A stretch of 64,000 nt of DNA from Sulfurihydrogenibium subterraneum DSM 15120 (GCF_000619805.1 NZ_JHUV01000010.1:184579-248578), one strand, 5' to 3'; shown: positions 34,184 to 43,939, counted from the first letter of the stretch. Notes: generated by a model not told the origin, from the sequence alone. Translations and numbers: made by a program.

Positions 34184-36888
34184 TTAAAATACCTATAAAA
34201 ATGGGTTCTTATTCTTTCTTTTGTTTCTTTTAATCTATTCCAGAATGTTTTTGTGTCTAAATCAAAGGTATCTGCAATTCTACCTGTTATGGTATCGTCT
34301 TTTGTAAATTTAGAGGTTGATAAACCTTTTACAAGTCTAAGTCTTGTCTCTATCTCTCTTAAAAAGATGTAATCATCAACAACATCTGGGTCAAAATCTA
34401 ATAAACCTTCTAATATACCTGTTCTTCTGTCTTTATTTTCAAGGTAAAAAAGTTGAACCATAAACTCTATATCTGCTATTCCACCTTTTCCTAATTTTAT
34501 ATCTAACACATTTTCTGTTTCTTTTGTTATACCTTCTAACTTTAATCTCATATCAAGAACTTCTTCTTTAAAAGACTTATCTACATCTCTACTGAATAAA
34601 AACTCTTTTATTAAATCCTCAAACTCGTTTTTTATCTCCTTATCTCCAGCTATAAATCTTGATTTTGTCCACGCTAAGACTTCCCAGACTCTTGCCTCTT
34701 TTGAAAAGTACTTTTTGTAAAAATCTACAGTTGGAGACAGCTCTCCAGCTTTTCCATAAGGTCTCAATCTAAGGTCTATCTGATACAGCTGTCCTTCTTT
34801 TGTGTACTTTGTTAAATCTTGGACTATTTTTTGAGGGATTTTTGAGTATTTCAACTTTGCATCTTCATCTTTAAAAACAAAAATTAAGTCTAAGTCTGAA
34901 CCTATATTCATCTCCTTACTTCCAAGTTTTCCAAGTCCAAAAATAGCAAACTCCTTACCTTCGTTTATAGTATAGAGCTGATTTATTATAAAGTCAGCAA
35001 GGTTTGTAATTATGTTGTTTAACTTTTTTAATCTTGATACAGGGCTGTTTAATCTTATTCGTGCAAAGTAGTCTAAAGCTCCTAAAACTTCTACAATTTT
35101 TTTTAGTTTTTTAAGTCTTTCTACTGGGTCTTCTATTTTAAGTATTTCTAACTCTTTTAAAAAATCTTTTTCGTTTATAAGTGGTTTTCCTGAAGAAAAT
35201 GCCATATCTATAATCTCTGTATCTTTTGATATTATATTTGTTATGTAGTCTGAGGTTTTTACGATTTGCAGTATAAAATCTATTAGTTTTGACTTGCTTT
35301 CTAAAGCAGTTAAAAATATTCTGTAGATATTTCCTTCTATAAAAAGTTTGTTTAAATTAATGATAAATCCTTCTTTGTCAGGAGATTCTTTTATTTCTTT
35401 TTCAAGTTTGGGAATATACTCAAAAAGCAAGTTTTTTTCTTTTTCTGATAAAAGTAGATACTCAGGATTGTTAAATATCTCTAAAATAACATTTAACGCC
35501 CATTTTCCATCTCTAAATCCAAGCTGTTTTAGATACTCTACAGCTTCTTCTTCGTTTTGTTTTGTCATTATGTAAGTTTGTAAAGGAGTGTAATGTTTTT
35601 CTTCTTTTCCTGCTATCTTATCAAATATTGATTTAACGTTTTTTCTGTGATTGTTAAAAACGTTTAAAAACTCTTGAGTATCTGAAAAATCAAACTTGTT
35701 AGCATACTCATCTGCATATTTTAAGTTAAAAATCTGAGTTTGAGTGCAGTTTTTAAGCTGTATAACGTGTTCTAAATTCCTTAAAAATATGTAAGCAGTT
35801 TCTAATTTATCAGCATCTTCTTCTGGTAAAATTCCATACTCTTTTAGTTTTCTAAGTGCTTTAACAGTCTCTCTTTCCCTTAAATCAGGGTTTTGTCCAC
35901 CATGTAGAAGCTGAAATATTTGGACTGTAAACTCTATCTCCCTTATTCCACCTTCACATTTTTTTATATCTATTTCATCAGCTTTTTTGGATTTTGCAGA
36001 TTCTTCTATAAGTTTTTTCATGTTAAAAATCTCATCTATTAAGTCTTTACTAAGACTTTTTCTGTAAACAAAGGGCGTTATGATAGATAAAAACTCTTTT
36101 GATACACTTTCATCTCCAGCTGCGTGTCTTGCTTTTATCAACATATGTCTCTCCCAAGTTCTACCTACTGACCAGTAGTAGCTTTCTATAAACGGAATGC
36201 TGTAAGCAAGAAGTCCTTTTTTACCTTCAGGGCGAAGGTCTAAATCTACGTTCCAAGCTACACCTTCAAAATTTCTCTTTGTAAGGTAAATATTTACGTC
36301 TGTAAAAACTTTAATAAAAAACTCTCTGTTTGATATTCCTTTTTCCGTTTTCCCTTCTTCTGAGTATATATACATTACATCAACGTCAGAATAGTAGTTT
36401 AAATCTGTTCCTCCGTGTTTTCCCAGTGCTATTACAGACCCACCTGCAATCTTTCCTATGGCTTCATCTACAGGTTGTCCATATTTTTCTGAATGTTTTT
36501 TGTAAGCTCTTCTGTATGCTACTTCAAAGCAAGCATCTGCAAGATAAGAATACTCTTCTGTCAACTTTATAAGGTGATGTTTTTTGTGTATGTCTTTTGC
36601 TACTATTCTGCTAAAATGTTTCATTTTAAAACGAGTTAGCTGTGCTATAAAATCTTCATCTTTTTCAATATTCAAAAGTTTAAGAGCTTCCTCTATTAAC
36701 TTGTCTCTACCAAGTAGTGGCTGATTTAAACTTTCTTCTATGTAAAAAAGTTCTTCAGGATGTCTAAATAAAAAATCTGCTATACAAGAAGAAAAGTAAG
36801 ATAACTTACTAAGGAGCTGTTTTTGATTTAGATTTAGACTATCTAAAAAATCTTTTTTTAATGTTTCAAATTTAAATAAATTACTCAT
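34180..36888 (-). CDS. glnE: Glutamine synthetase adenylyltransferase/deadenylase
   Basis: A 902-residue bifunctional enzyme with two nucleotidyltransferase domains. The N-terminal one has KHGGTDLNYYSDVDVMYIY (near residue 155) and removes AMP. The C-terminal one has GSKEMNIGSDLDLIFVF (near 655) and adds AMP to glutamine synthetase. Helical regulatory segments follow each, with repeated blocks GGIREIEFTVQ and GGIADIEFMVQ. Length is close to the usual about 940. It would tune nitrogen assimilation with a PII protein not seen here. Confidence 0.95.
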   Translation of the reverse strand: MSNLFKFETLKKDFLDSLNLNQKQLLSKLSYFSSCIADFLFRHPEELFYIEESLNQPLLGRDKLIEEALKLLNIEKDEDFIAQLTRFKMKHFSRIVAKDIHKKHHLIKLTEEYSYLADACFEVAYRRAYKKHSEKYGQPVDEAIGKIAGGSVIALGKHGGTDLNYYSDVDVMYIYSEEGKTEKGISNREFFIKVFTDVNIYLTKRNFEGVAWNVDLDLRPEGKKGLLAYSIPFIESYYWSVGRTWERHMLIKARHAAGDESVSKEFLSIITPFVYRKSLSKDLIDEIFNMKKLIEESAKSKKADEIDIKKCEGGIREIEFTVQIFQLLHGGQNPDLRERETVKALRKLKEYGILPEEDADKLETAYIFLRNLEHVIQLKNCTQTQIFNLKYADEYANKFDFSDTQEFLNVFNNHRKNVKSIFDKIAGKEEKHYTPLQTYIMTKQNEEEAVEYLKQLGFRDGKWALNVILEIFNNPEYLLLSEKEKNLLFEYIPKLEKEIKESPDKEGFIINLNKLFIEGNIYRIFLTALESKSKLIDFILQIVKTSDYITNIISKDTEIIDMAFSSGKPLINEKDFLKELEILKIEDPVERLKKLKKIVEVLGALDYFARIRLNSPVSRLKKLNNIITNLADFIINQLYTINEGKEFAIFGLGKLGSKEMNIGSDLDLIFVFKDEDAKLKYSKIPQKIVQDLTKYTKEGQLYQIDLRLRPYGKAGELSPTVDFYKKYFSKEARVWEVLAWTKSRFIAGDKEIKNEFEDLIKEFLFSRDVDKSFKEEVLDMRLKLEGITKETENVLDIKLGKGGIADIEFMVQLFYLENKDRRTGILEGLLDFDPDVVDDYIFLREIETRLRLVKGLSTSKFTKDDTITGRIADTFDLDTKTFWNRLKETKERIRTHFYRYFK

Positions 36889-36951
36889 ATTCTAACTCCA
36901 AATTGTGATATATAATATTTTATAACTTTTTTGGGGGTTTAACGGTTATAT

Positions 36952-37992
36952 ATGGACAGTGATGTTTTAAGGTATAGATTAAAGCTCCTTATCTTAACTG
37001 TTATCCTGCTTTCAGTTTTATCATCTTGTGAAAGGAAAAAAGAAAAGGACGTTTACGAAAGACTTCAAGAGAGAGTAGAAGGTATAATAAAAAATACAAC
37101 TCCTTCTATAGTTACAATATTTACAAAGCCAAAACAAAACCAACAAATTTTATTTAAAGATTTAGAAGACGAGTCTGTAGGTTCTGGATTTGTTTTTAGA
37201 AAAACTCAAACACATCTTTATATAGCAACAAATGCTCACGTTATAGAAAAAGCTAATCAAGTCTTTGTAAGATTCTATAACGAAAGAGTTATGAAAGCTG
37301 AAGTTATAGGAATTGACAATCCTACAGATATAGCAGTTTTAAAGGTAAAGTTGAACCATCTAAACAAAAACGTAAAACCTCTATACTTTGAAAATATAGA
37401 AAACGTAAAACCTGGCATGTTTGTGTTAGCTGCAGGTAGCCCTTACAATTTAGGACATACCTACACATTTGGTATAGTATCAGCATTAGATAGAGAGGTA
37501 GGTATATCTGAGATTGAAGGGTACATTCAGACAGATGCTGCAATAAATCCAGGAGACTCTGGAGGACCTCTTTTAAACTTAGATGGAAAAGTGGTAGGTA
37601 TGAATATAGCAACTGTTCAATCCGGACAGGGACTTGGCTTTGCAATACCTTCTGACGTTGTAAACGATGTTGTAAATCAGCTTATAAAGTATGGTAAAGT
37701 TTCAAGAGGATATATAGGGATAACAGTGGCAGATTTATCAGAAGAGTTAAAAGAAAAAATGGATATGGATAATGGTGTTATAGTTTTAAAGGTGAAAAAG
37801 AAAAGTCCTGCTGATGATGCTGGAATAAAAGAAGGGGATATAATAACAAAATTTAACGGAAACTTAATAAGAAATTCAAGAGATTTTAGGAAAATGTTTA
37901 GAAAAGTTAAACCGGGAGATATGATAGAGCTTGAAGTAATATCAAATAAAAATACAAAAACTATAACAGTTATTGCCCAAGAAAAAAGTTAG
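36952..37992 (+). CDS. HtrA/DegQ-like serine protease, probable lipoprotein
   Basis: A 346-residue trypsin-like protease with catalytic His in ATNAHVIE, Asp in NPTDIAVLKV and Ser in NPGDSGGPLL, then one PDZ domain (about 255-340). The N-terminal signal ends in VLSSC (Cys near residue 25), a lipobox. It is therefore likely anchored in the envelope rather than free as in DegP, and has one PDZ as in DegS. The gene precedes the sigma-factor gene by 55 nt. Confidence 0.9.
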   Translation: MDSDVLRYRLKLLILTVILLSVLSSCERKKEKDVYERLQERVEGIIKNTTPSIVTIFTKPKQNQQILFKDLEDESVGSGFVFRKTQTHLYIATNAHVIEKANQVFVRFYNERVMKAEVIGIDNPTDIAVLKVKLNHLNKNVKPLYFENIENVKPGMFVLAAGSPYNLGHTYTFGIVSALDREVGISEIEGYIQTDAAINPGDSGGPLLNLDGKVVGMNIATVQSGQGLGFAIPSDVVNDVVNQLIKYGKVSRGYIGITVADLSEELKEKMDMDNGVIVLKVKKKSPADDAGIKEGDIITKFNGNLIRNSRDFRKMFRKVKPGDMIELEVISNKNTKTITVIAQEKS

Positions 37993-37993
37993 C

Positions 37994-38034
37994 GGTTGAC
38001 AACCACAGGATAAAAGGTTAACATAAGATAACCT
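37994..38034 (+). promoter_or_regulatory. Sigma-factor gene promoter with two overlapping palindromes
   Basis: TTGACA (37996-38001), 17 nt, then TAACAT (38019-38024). The -35 lies inside the perfect palindrome GGTTGACAACC (37994-38004). The -10 lies between AGGTTA (38015-38020) and TAACCT (38029-38034). Four half-sites GGTTRWC result, two per palindrome, an arrangement expected of a repressor operator. It sits in the 55-bp gap between htrA and the sigma gene. Confidence 0.6.
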
Positions 38035-38047
38035 CATAAAGGGGGAT

Positions 38048-38908
38048 ATGATGAGAAAATTTAACTATGAAGAAGGTGTTGAATATTACATAAAGTCAAT
38101 ATACAAAATCCCTCTTTTAACCCCGCAGGAAGAGAAGGAAACACTTGAAAAGATTCAATTAGGGGACAAGGAAGCGTTTAAAAAACTTGTTCTTTCAAAT
38201 TTAAGGTTTGTAATAAACGTAGCCAAAAGATATGCAGGTTATGGCATTCCACTTCAAGACTTAATTTCTGCTGGAAATATAGGTTTAATAGAAGCTGCTA
38301 AAAGATTTGACCCTTCAAAAGGTGTTAGGTTTATATCTTACGCTATATGGTGGATAAAACAGTCTATTATAAACACAATAAGCCACGAAGGTGATATAAT
38401 TAAAAAACCAAGTAAAGTTCAGAATTTATATCAAAAAATCAGTAATGCTTACTTTTATCTAAAAGACTCTCTAAACAGAGAGCCAAGTGTAGAAGAAATC
38501 CATTCTTTTCTTTTAAGAGAAGGAATAGAAATAGAGAAGGATACTATTGAAAGTTATCTTTTTTTTAATCAGTACTTTGTTAGTTTAGATGAACCTATTA
38601 TAAGCTCAGATGAAGACATTTATTTATCAGATACTATCTCAAAATCAGGAACTGAAGAGATAGAGAAAAAATTAGTAGATGAAGATATTTTAAAATCTAT
38701 AGATGATCTTTTGGAAACACTTTCTCCAAGAGAAAGACAGATAGTGATACACAGGTTTGGTTTGTATGGAAAAGAACCTAAAACATTAAAAGAAGTGGGA
38801 GATATAGTCGGCATATCAAGGGAAAGAGTAAGACAGATAGAGATAAGACTTTTAAAGAAACTAAGAAAGTTAGCTACAAAAAAGAAAATAGAAGATTTAA
38901 TCAGATAA
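38048..38908 (+). CDS. Group-2 sigma-70 family RNA polymerase sigma factor
   Basis: A 286-residue sigma factor lacking region 1.1. Region 1.2 (YYIKSIYKIPLLTPQEE), region 2 (NLRFVINVAKRYAGYGIP, DLISAGNIGLIEAAKRFD, RFISYAIWWIKQSI), region 3 and region 4 (LSPRERQIVIHRFGL, GISRERVRQIEIRLLKKLR) are all visible. Residue count and layout match RpoS-like or other non-essential sigma-70 proteins, not FliA. Translation starts at ATG 38048 or 38051 after GGGGG. The 3' end overlaps hisC by 8 nt. Confidence 0.92.
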   Translation: MMRKFNYEEGVEYYIKSIYKIPLLTPQEEKETLEKIQLGDKEAFKKLVLSNLRFVINVAKRYAGYGIPLQDLISAGNIGLIEAAKRFDPSKGVRFISYAIWWIKQSIINTISHEGDIIKKPSKVQNLYQKISNAYFYLKDSLNREPSVEEIHSFLLREGIEIEKDTIESYLFFNQYFVSLDEPIISSDEDIYLSDTISKSGTEEIEKKLVDEDILKSIDDLLETLSPRERQIVIHRFGLYGKEPKTLKEVGDIVGISRERVRQIEIRLLKKLRKLATKKKIEDLIR

Positions 38909-39962
38909 ATACATCTTTCATAGCTTTTATAAATTCATCGTTTTCTTCTTTTTTGCCAATAGATACCCTTATACAGTTTTCCATTTTAGGTAGATGGGAC
39001 ATATTTCTTGTAAGAACGCCTCGTTTTATAAGCTCTTGGTGAGTTTTGTTTGCATCTGGAGTTTTCATCAGGAAAAAGTTAGCATCAGAAGGGTAAACCT
39101 TAACAGCTGATATTTTTGATATCTCATTCATAACCCTCTCTCTTTCCTGTTTTACAGATGTAATTTGATTTTTCAGCTCTTGCCTTCCTTCTGTTAAGAC
39201 TATTCTACCTATAACTTGCGTAGGAAAGGTGATGTTAAAAGGAAGTCTTGCCTTATCTATAGCAGAGGCTACTTCTTTTTTTCCTATTAAATAGCCAAGT
39301 CTTATGGAAGCAAGTCCAACCTTCGACATAGTCCTTAAAACTACAACATTGTCATATTCTAAAGCCTGTTTTAAAAAGTTTTCTTTATCAGAAAAGTGTA
39401 TGTAAGCTTCATCTATAACAGTAAAAATACCTTTTTCAATTACTTTCATAATTAAATTTCTGTCAAAGCTGTTTCCCGTTGGATTGTTTGGAGATGCAAA
39501 AAATGCGATGTGGGGGTTTTGTTTTAGAGCTTCTTCTATACCTTCTTCTGTAAGTTGAAAATTATCATCTAAGAAGAACTCAGCTTTTGGTCTTCCTACA
39601 ACATCACTTGAGACTTGATACATAGGAAAGGTAGGAACTGGATACATTACTGGATTTTTTAAATCTCCTATCACTGTTATCAAAAGATGTATAAGCTCGT
39701 CTGACCCATTTCCTAAAACAAGGTTTTCAGGGGATACATTTTCTCCTTCTTCAGAAGATATAAAGTCGGAAAGAGCCTCTTTTAACTCTTTTGCGTGAGG
39801 GTCAGGATACCTTTGAAAGTTTATTTTTATAATCTCTTCTTTTATTCTTTCTTTTAGTTTATCAGATAAATCAAAAGGGCTTTCGTTTGAAGATAGCTTT
39901 ACTTTGCAAGGTGTTGTCTCAGTTTTGTATGCTTTTAAATTTTCTAACCTTTTTAAATACAT
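38901..39962 (-). CDS. hisC: Histidinol-phosphate aminotransferase
   Basis: A 353-residue fold-type I PLP enzyme. KLSSNESPFDLSDKLKE opens the protein. GNGSDELIHLLITV, FASPNNPTGNSFD, IDEAYIHF and the PLP lysine in RTMSKVGLASIRLGYL follow, and the C-terminal Arg is in CIRVSIGKKEEN. It transfers an amino group in histidine synthesis; related phosphate aminotransferases share the motifs. It is 3 nt downstream of secF in a unit with secDF. Confidence 0.93.
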   Translation of the reverse strand: MYLKRLENLKAYKTETTPCKVKLSSNESPFDLSDKLKERIKEEIIKINFQRYPDPHAKELKEALSDFISSEEGENVSPENLVLGNGSDELIHLLITVIGDLKNPVMYPVPTFPMYQVSSDVVGRPKAEFFLDDNFQLTEEGIEEALKQNPHIAFFASPNNPTGNSFDRNLIMKVIEKGIFTVIDEAYIHFSDKENFLKQALEYDNVVVLRTMSKVGLASIRLGYLIGKKEVASAIDKARLPFNITFPTQVIGRIVLTEGRQELKNQITSVKQERERVMNEISKISAVKVYPSDANFFLMKTPDANKTHQELIKRGVLTRNMSHLPKMENCIRVSIGKKEENDEFIKAMKDVFI

Positions 39963-39965
39963 CTT

Positions 39966-40892
39966 TTACACTCCTGACACCTGTTCTTTTTTAACTCTTG
40001 ACCTAAGTAGATTTTCAACATCTAATATTAAAGGAGCTGCAACGTATATTGAAGAGTAAGTTCCAAAGATAACTCCTATAAAAATAGCCAAAGCAAAACT
40101 GTTTAAAGATTCTCCTCCAAAAAAGTACATTGCTAAAACAGAAAGTATTACTGTTCCTGAAGTTATTATAGTTCTTCCTAAGTTCTCGTTTATACTTCTA
40201 TTGATAATACTCTCTAAATTTTTCTTTCCTCTTTGTTGTATGTTTTCCCTTATTCTGTCAAAAACTATTATCGTATCATTTAAAGAGTATCCTAAAACTG
40301 TCAATATAGCTGCTATGACTGTTAAATCTATCTCTCTACCAAGTAAAGAAAAAATTCCAAGGGTTATTATAGCGTCGTGGAAAAGAGGTATAACACCTGC
40401 TATTGCAAATAAAGGTTCATATCTATATCCTACAAAAAGCAGTATTCCAATAAAAACAAATATCATAGAGTAAATTGAAGCTTTTGCCATCTCACTACCA
40501 ACTAAAGCATCTATAAACTCAATTTTTCTTATTTCGTACTGACCTTTATACTTAGTATCAAGTGCTTTTTTTACACTTTCTACTATAGTAGAAGAGCTTC
40601 CTTTCTTTATAGGAACTCTTATCTCGATTTCTTTTTTTTCTGTTCCTACTTCTTGAATTACTGCATCGTCAAGGTTTACATCTTTTAAAAGAGGTCTTAC
40701 ATCAGATATTTTTATAGGTTGGTTAAATTTTATCTGGATAGAGGTTCCACCTGTAAAATCAAGTCCAAGATTAAATCCTTTTGTAAAGAATAAAGTTAAA
40801 CTCATAACTAACAATAAAAAAGAAAATAGGTAGCCTAACTTTCTAATCTTTAGAAAATCTATGTTTGGAGCTTCAACTAAAAAGTTTCTCAT
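39966..40892 (-). CDS. secF: Protein translocase subunit SecF
   Basis: A 308-residue membrane protein with six predicted helices and a first periplasmic domain. FNLGLDFTGGTSIQIKF, RKIEFIDALVG and AAILTVLGYSLNDTIIVFDR with IRENIQ are family blocks. SecF with SecD uses the proton gradient to help export after SecA. The genes are separate and adjacent, 11 nt apart. Confidence 0.96.
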   Translation of the reverse strand: MRNFLVEAPNIDFLKIRKLGYLFSFLLLVMSLTLFFTKGFNLGLDFTGGTSIQIKFNQPIKISDVRPLLKDVNLDDAVIQEVGTEKKEIEIRVPIKKGSSSTIVESVKKALDTKYKGQYEIRKIEFIDALVGSEMAKASIYSMIFVFIGILLFVGYRYEPLFAIAGVIPLFHDAIITLGIFSLLGREIDLTVIAAILTVLGYSLNDTIIVFDRIRENIQQRGKKNLESIINRSINENLGRTIITSGTVILSVLAMYFFGGESLNSFALAIFIGVIFGTYSSIYVAAPLILDVENLLRSRVKKEQVSGV

Positions 40893-40903
40893 TATTTATC
40901 TCC

Positions 40904-42448
40904 TTATATAGCATATTTAAAGTATTTTCTACCACCGATTGTAAAGTCAAGCATCATCTTAGTTAAAAACACAGCTGTAAAGAGGTTTATAAATGTCCCT
41001 AATGATAAAGTTGCGGCAAAACCTTTTAAAGGTGCATTTCCAAACTCTAAAAGGGCAAGAGCTGCTATTATAACTGTAATGTGAGAATCAAAGACAGCTC
41101 TAAAACCTCTTTTAAAACCTTCTTCTAATGCAACTCTCAGAGTTTTTCCTTTGTGTAGCTCCTCCTTTATTCTTTCAAAAATTACAACGTTTCCGTCAAC
41201 TCCCATACCGATGTTTAGAATAATTCCAGCAATACCAGGTAGTGTTAAGGTAATATCAAACAGTAGCATAGTAACCCAAAGTAGCATTAGGTTAAAGATT
41301 AAAGCAATTACAGCTATAAAACCTGATAAAGCATATCTGTATATCATAAAAAGACCAACTAGTGTAAATGAAACTATACCTGCCATTAAAGTTTTGTCTA
41401 TAGACTCTTTTCCTAATGTTGGACCAATAACACTTTCCTCTACTATACTAACAGGTGCTGGTAGGGCTCCTGCTCTTAAAACTACTGCAAGGTCGTTTGC
41501 TTCCTCTGTGGTAAATCTTCCAGTTATCTGCCCTGAAGATGTTATTCTTGACCTTATAACAGGAGCTGACATTACTTTACCGTCAAGGACTATGGCAAGT
41601 CTTTTACCTATCATCTTTTGAGTTGCTTCTCCAAAAATCTCAGCTCCTTCTGAAGTGAGTTCAAAGTTAACAGCAGGGTTTCCTCCTTGATCTAATGCAG
41701 TTCTTGCATCTTTTAACATCGCTCCAGTTATAACAGGCGTCTTTTTAACTAAAAACCACTCTTTCACAGATTGACCGTTAACAATCTCCTCTTGACCTTC
41801 AAGAAGCTCTAAGTCTTCTGGAATACCGTTTGGATACTTTTTAAGAAGCTCTTCTTTTGAATATGCAGAGTCTACAACTTCTTTTAGCTCAAGCTGAGCG
41901 GTTTTTCCTATTATTGCTTTGGCTCTTTCTAAGTCTATTACTCCTGGTATCTCTACCAATACTCTATCTTTTCCTTTCTGTGCTATGTTAGCAGATAAAG
42001 TTCCAAACTGGTCTATTCTGTTTCTTAATGTTTCTACAGCTTGTTTCATTGTTTGAGTTTTTATTCTATTTAGCTCCCAGTCTGTAAATTTAACAGTTAA
42101 GGTATCCTCTGAACTTTCAACTGTTAGTTGAGGAAATTCTTTCTTTAGGATTTCTTTTGCTTTATCTATTTTTGTAGGGTCTAAAAGGACGATTTTTAAA
42201 CTGTCGTTTTCTGATTTTGAACTTAAAAGTTCTATGTTGTTTTCTTTAAATTTTTTTTCTATATCCTTAGCCACATTTAAGTACTGGTCTTTTATCACTT
42301 TGTCTATATCTACTTTAAGGGTTATACTTACCCCACCTTGCAGGTCTAAACCAAGTTTAGGCGATTTAGTCATCATAATATAAATAGACCCAGCTAAAAC
42401 TAAAAAGATTACTAAAAGTTTTATTTTCGCATCAAGTTTCAAACTCAA
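40904..42448 (-). CDS. secD: Protein translocase subunit SecD
   Basis: A 514-residue membrane protein. SPKLGLDLQGGVSITLKV marks the N-terminus, followed by a large periplasmic domain with LRNRIDQFG and GRFTTEEANDLAVVLRAGALPAPVSI. Five C-terminal helices include GIAGIILNIGMGVDGNVVIF. Length is typical of the shorter thermophile SecD proteins. It is the partner of SecF downstream. Confidence 0.96.
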   Translation of the reverse strand: MSLKLDAKIKLLVIFLVLAGSIYIMMTKSPKLGLDLQGGVSITLKVDIDKVIKDQYLNVAKDIEKKFKENNIELLSSKSENDSLKIVLLDPTKIDKAKEILKKEFPQLTVESSEDTLTVKFTDWELNRIKTQTMKQAVETLRNRIDQFGTLSANIAQKGKDRVLVEIPGVIDLERAKAIIGKTAQLELKEVVDSAYSKEELLKKYPNGIPEDLELLEGQEEIVNGQSVKEWFLVKKTPVITGAMLKDARTALDQGGNPAVNFELTSEGAEIFGEATQKMIGKRLAIVLDGKVMSAPVIRSRITSSGQITGRFTTEEANDLAVVLRAGALPAPVSIVEESVIGPTLGKESIDKTLMAGIVSFTLVGLFMIYRYALSGFIAVIALIFNLMLLWVTMLLFDITLTLPGIAGIILNIGMGVDGNVVIFERIKEELHKGKTLRVALEEGFKRGFRAVFDSHITVIIAALALLEFGNAPLKGFAATLSLGTFINLFTAVFLTKMMLDFTIGGRKYFKYAI

Positions 42449-42470
42449 TCTCCTATTTTTTGATAATTTA

Positions 42471-42977
42471 TTATTCTATCATAGATAGAGTTTTACCCGT
42501 AAAGTAAACTATAGTCAGGACTATAGACATTATTAAAATATGTTCAAATATTGCTTTATATGGATTTTCAGACCTTTCAATCGCAATTTTAAAACTGTAA
42601 ATAGAAACTAAAAATATTCCCCAAATTATACTTATTAAAATTGCTATGTTTAAATTAAATAACAAAATTGGTAAGATAAAGCTAACTGTAATTATAAACT
42701 TAGATAAAAAAGTAGATAAGGTTGCAATCCAAATATGCTTTGATGATTTTGTTGTATCTGATTCCTCAGATAAATGAATTCCTAAAGCGTCAGATACTGA
42801 ATCTGCTATTGCTATAGAGAGTATTCCACTTATAACCACAAATTTACTTTCCGTTGTAGCATATAAGCCTATTATCATTCCAAGGGTTGTTATTACTCCA
42901 GATGTTAATCCAAAACCAAAACCCTTAAAGATTGCTAACTTCAAAATTATCTCCAAAATGCTATAATACATAATCAT
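42471..42977 (-). CDS. VIT1/CCC1-like membrane protein
   Basis: A 168-residue protein with about five hydrophobic segments. KGFGFGLTSGVITTLGMIIG and VISGILSIAIADSVSDALGIHLSE resemble the first two helices of VIT/CCC1 iron-manganese transporters. The usual ligand-rich loop is reduced to a short acidic/Ser stretch (SEESDTTKSSK). A transport role for Fe or Mn is inference. It lies 22 nt upstream of secD and is divergent from upp with only 21 nt between. Confidence 0.6.
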   Translation of the reverse strand: MIMYYSILEIILKLAIFKGFGFGLTSGVITTLGMIIGLYATTESKFVVISGILSIAIADSVSDALGIHLSEESDTTKSSKHIWIATLSTFLSKFIITVSFILPILLFNLNIAILISIIWGIFLVSIYSFKIAIERSENPYKAIFEHILIMSIVLTIVYFTGKTLSMIE

Positions 42978-42998
42978 AACAAATTTTACGGAGTTGTA

Positions 42999-43622
42999 AT
43001 GGAAAACGTTTTTTTTGTTGGCAATTCTATCTTACAAAATTCCCTTACTAAAATAAGGGATAAAAATTTAAAACCATCTTTGGTAAGGAAGCATTTATCA
43101 ATTATTGGAAAAATTTTACTAATAGAAGCCTTAAAAATTGAAGATATTAAATTAAAACAGGTAGAAACTTGGTTTACAATGGATAATTTTCCCGTTATAA
43201 ACGAAGATGATTATGTAATAGTTCCAATCTTGAGAGCAGGATTGCCTATGATGGAAGGCTGTTTAGAAATATTAGAAGATGCTAAAGTTGGTTTTCTTGC
43301 AATTAAGAGAGATGAAGAAACTTTAGAAAGTAAAGTCTATTACGAAAGACTTCCAGATTTAAAAGATAAAAAAGTTATCATAACAGACCCAATGATAGCA
43401 ACAGGAGGATCCCTTATAAAAGCCATAGAAATAATAAAGTCCAAAAATCCCAAAAAAATAATTTCTCTTAACGTTATAGCATCAAAAGAAGGAATAAAAA
43501 AAGTATCTAAGTTTAAAGATGTTCTTTTTTACATAGGAGCTGTAGACCCTATCCTTAACGATAAAGGTTATATAGTTCCTGGAATAGGAGACGCAGGGGA
43601 TAGGTGTTTTAATACTTTATGA
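42999..43622 (+). CDS. upp: Uracil phosphoribosyltransferase
   Basis: A 207-residue enzyme that salvages uracil to UMP with PRPP. Blocks seen are IVPILRAGLPMMEG, the PRPP loop ITDPMIATGGSLIKAIE and the uracil-binding C-terminus YIVPGIGDAGDRCFNTL. The start ATG at 42999 is preceded by ACGGAG. Confidence 0.95.
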   Translation: MENVFFVGNSILQNSLTKIRDKNLKPSLVRKHLSIIGKILLIEALKIEDIKLKQVETWFTMDNFPVINEDDYVIVPILRAGLPMMEGCLEILEDAKVGFLAIKRDEETLESKVYYERLPDLKDKKVIITDPMIATGGSLIKAIEIIKSKNPKKIISLNVIASKEGIKKVSKFKDVLFYIGAVDPILNDKGYIVPGIGDAGDRCFNTL

Positions 43623-43652
43623 TTATAAACATATTCTAAATTCTTTATATAT

Positions 43653-43681
43653 TTGCAATTTTTTCAAAAAGAATCTATTTT
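43653..43681 (+). promoter_or_regulatory. Promoter of the small membrane-protein gene
   Basis: TTGCAA (43653-43658), a 17-nt spacer and TATTTT (43676-43681), lying between upp and the gene at 43715. With the terminator at 43940-43990 it defines a one-gene transcript. Confidence 0.4.
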
Positions 43682-43714
43682 TATACAAAAAATCCTTTTT
43701 AGGAGGTATGTATC

Positions 43715-43921
43715 ATGGAACTTTATGTTTTGTTTTTAATTCTTTTTACTTTAGGTATGGTTGCTTACGTTGTCTACTTTGTTAAAAAATCAAAAGAAGA
43801 GTTATCTGGAAAAGTTGAAGAAATTTCTTGTAAGATTGATCCACTTGTTCAGAAAATTAGCGGCGAAAAGTATGTATGTAAAGATGATGCTATAGAAATT
43901 CAAACAGAGGAAAAGAAATAA
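43715..43921 (+). CDS. Small single-span membrane protein
   Basis: A 68-residue protein with one hydrophobic segment (about residues 3-23), then a Lys/Glu-rich tail holding two Cys (EEISCKID, EKYVCKDD). It has a strong AGGAGG eight bases before the ATG, its own promoter-like sequence and a strong terminator, signs of high independent expression. The family is not recognised. Confidence 0.7.
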   Translation: MELYVLFLILFTLGMVAYVVYFVKKSKEELSGKVEEISCKIDPLVQKISGEKYVCKDDAIEIQTEEKK

Positions 43922-43939
43922 CTATTATGTCTTTTTACT

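Noticed and set aside
36920..36951. GGTTTAAC and GGTTAT before htrA as further copies of the sigma-promoter half-site
   Set aside because: They do not form a palindrome and differ in spacing from GGTTRWC, so sharing of the regulator is unsupported.
41151..41621. 156-codon open frame on the plus strand inside secD, and similar long frames opposite ispG, glnE and purL
   Set aside because: They lie antisense to clear conserved genes, lack ribosome binding sites and have composition expected of a shadow frame.
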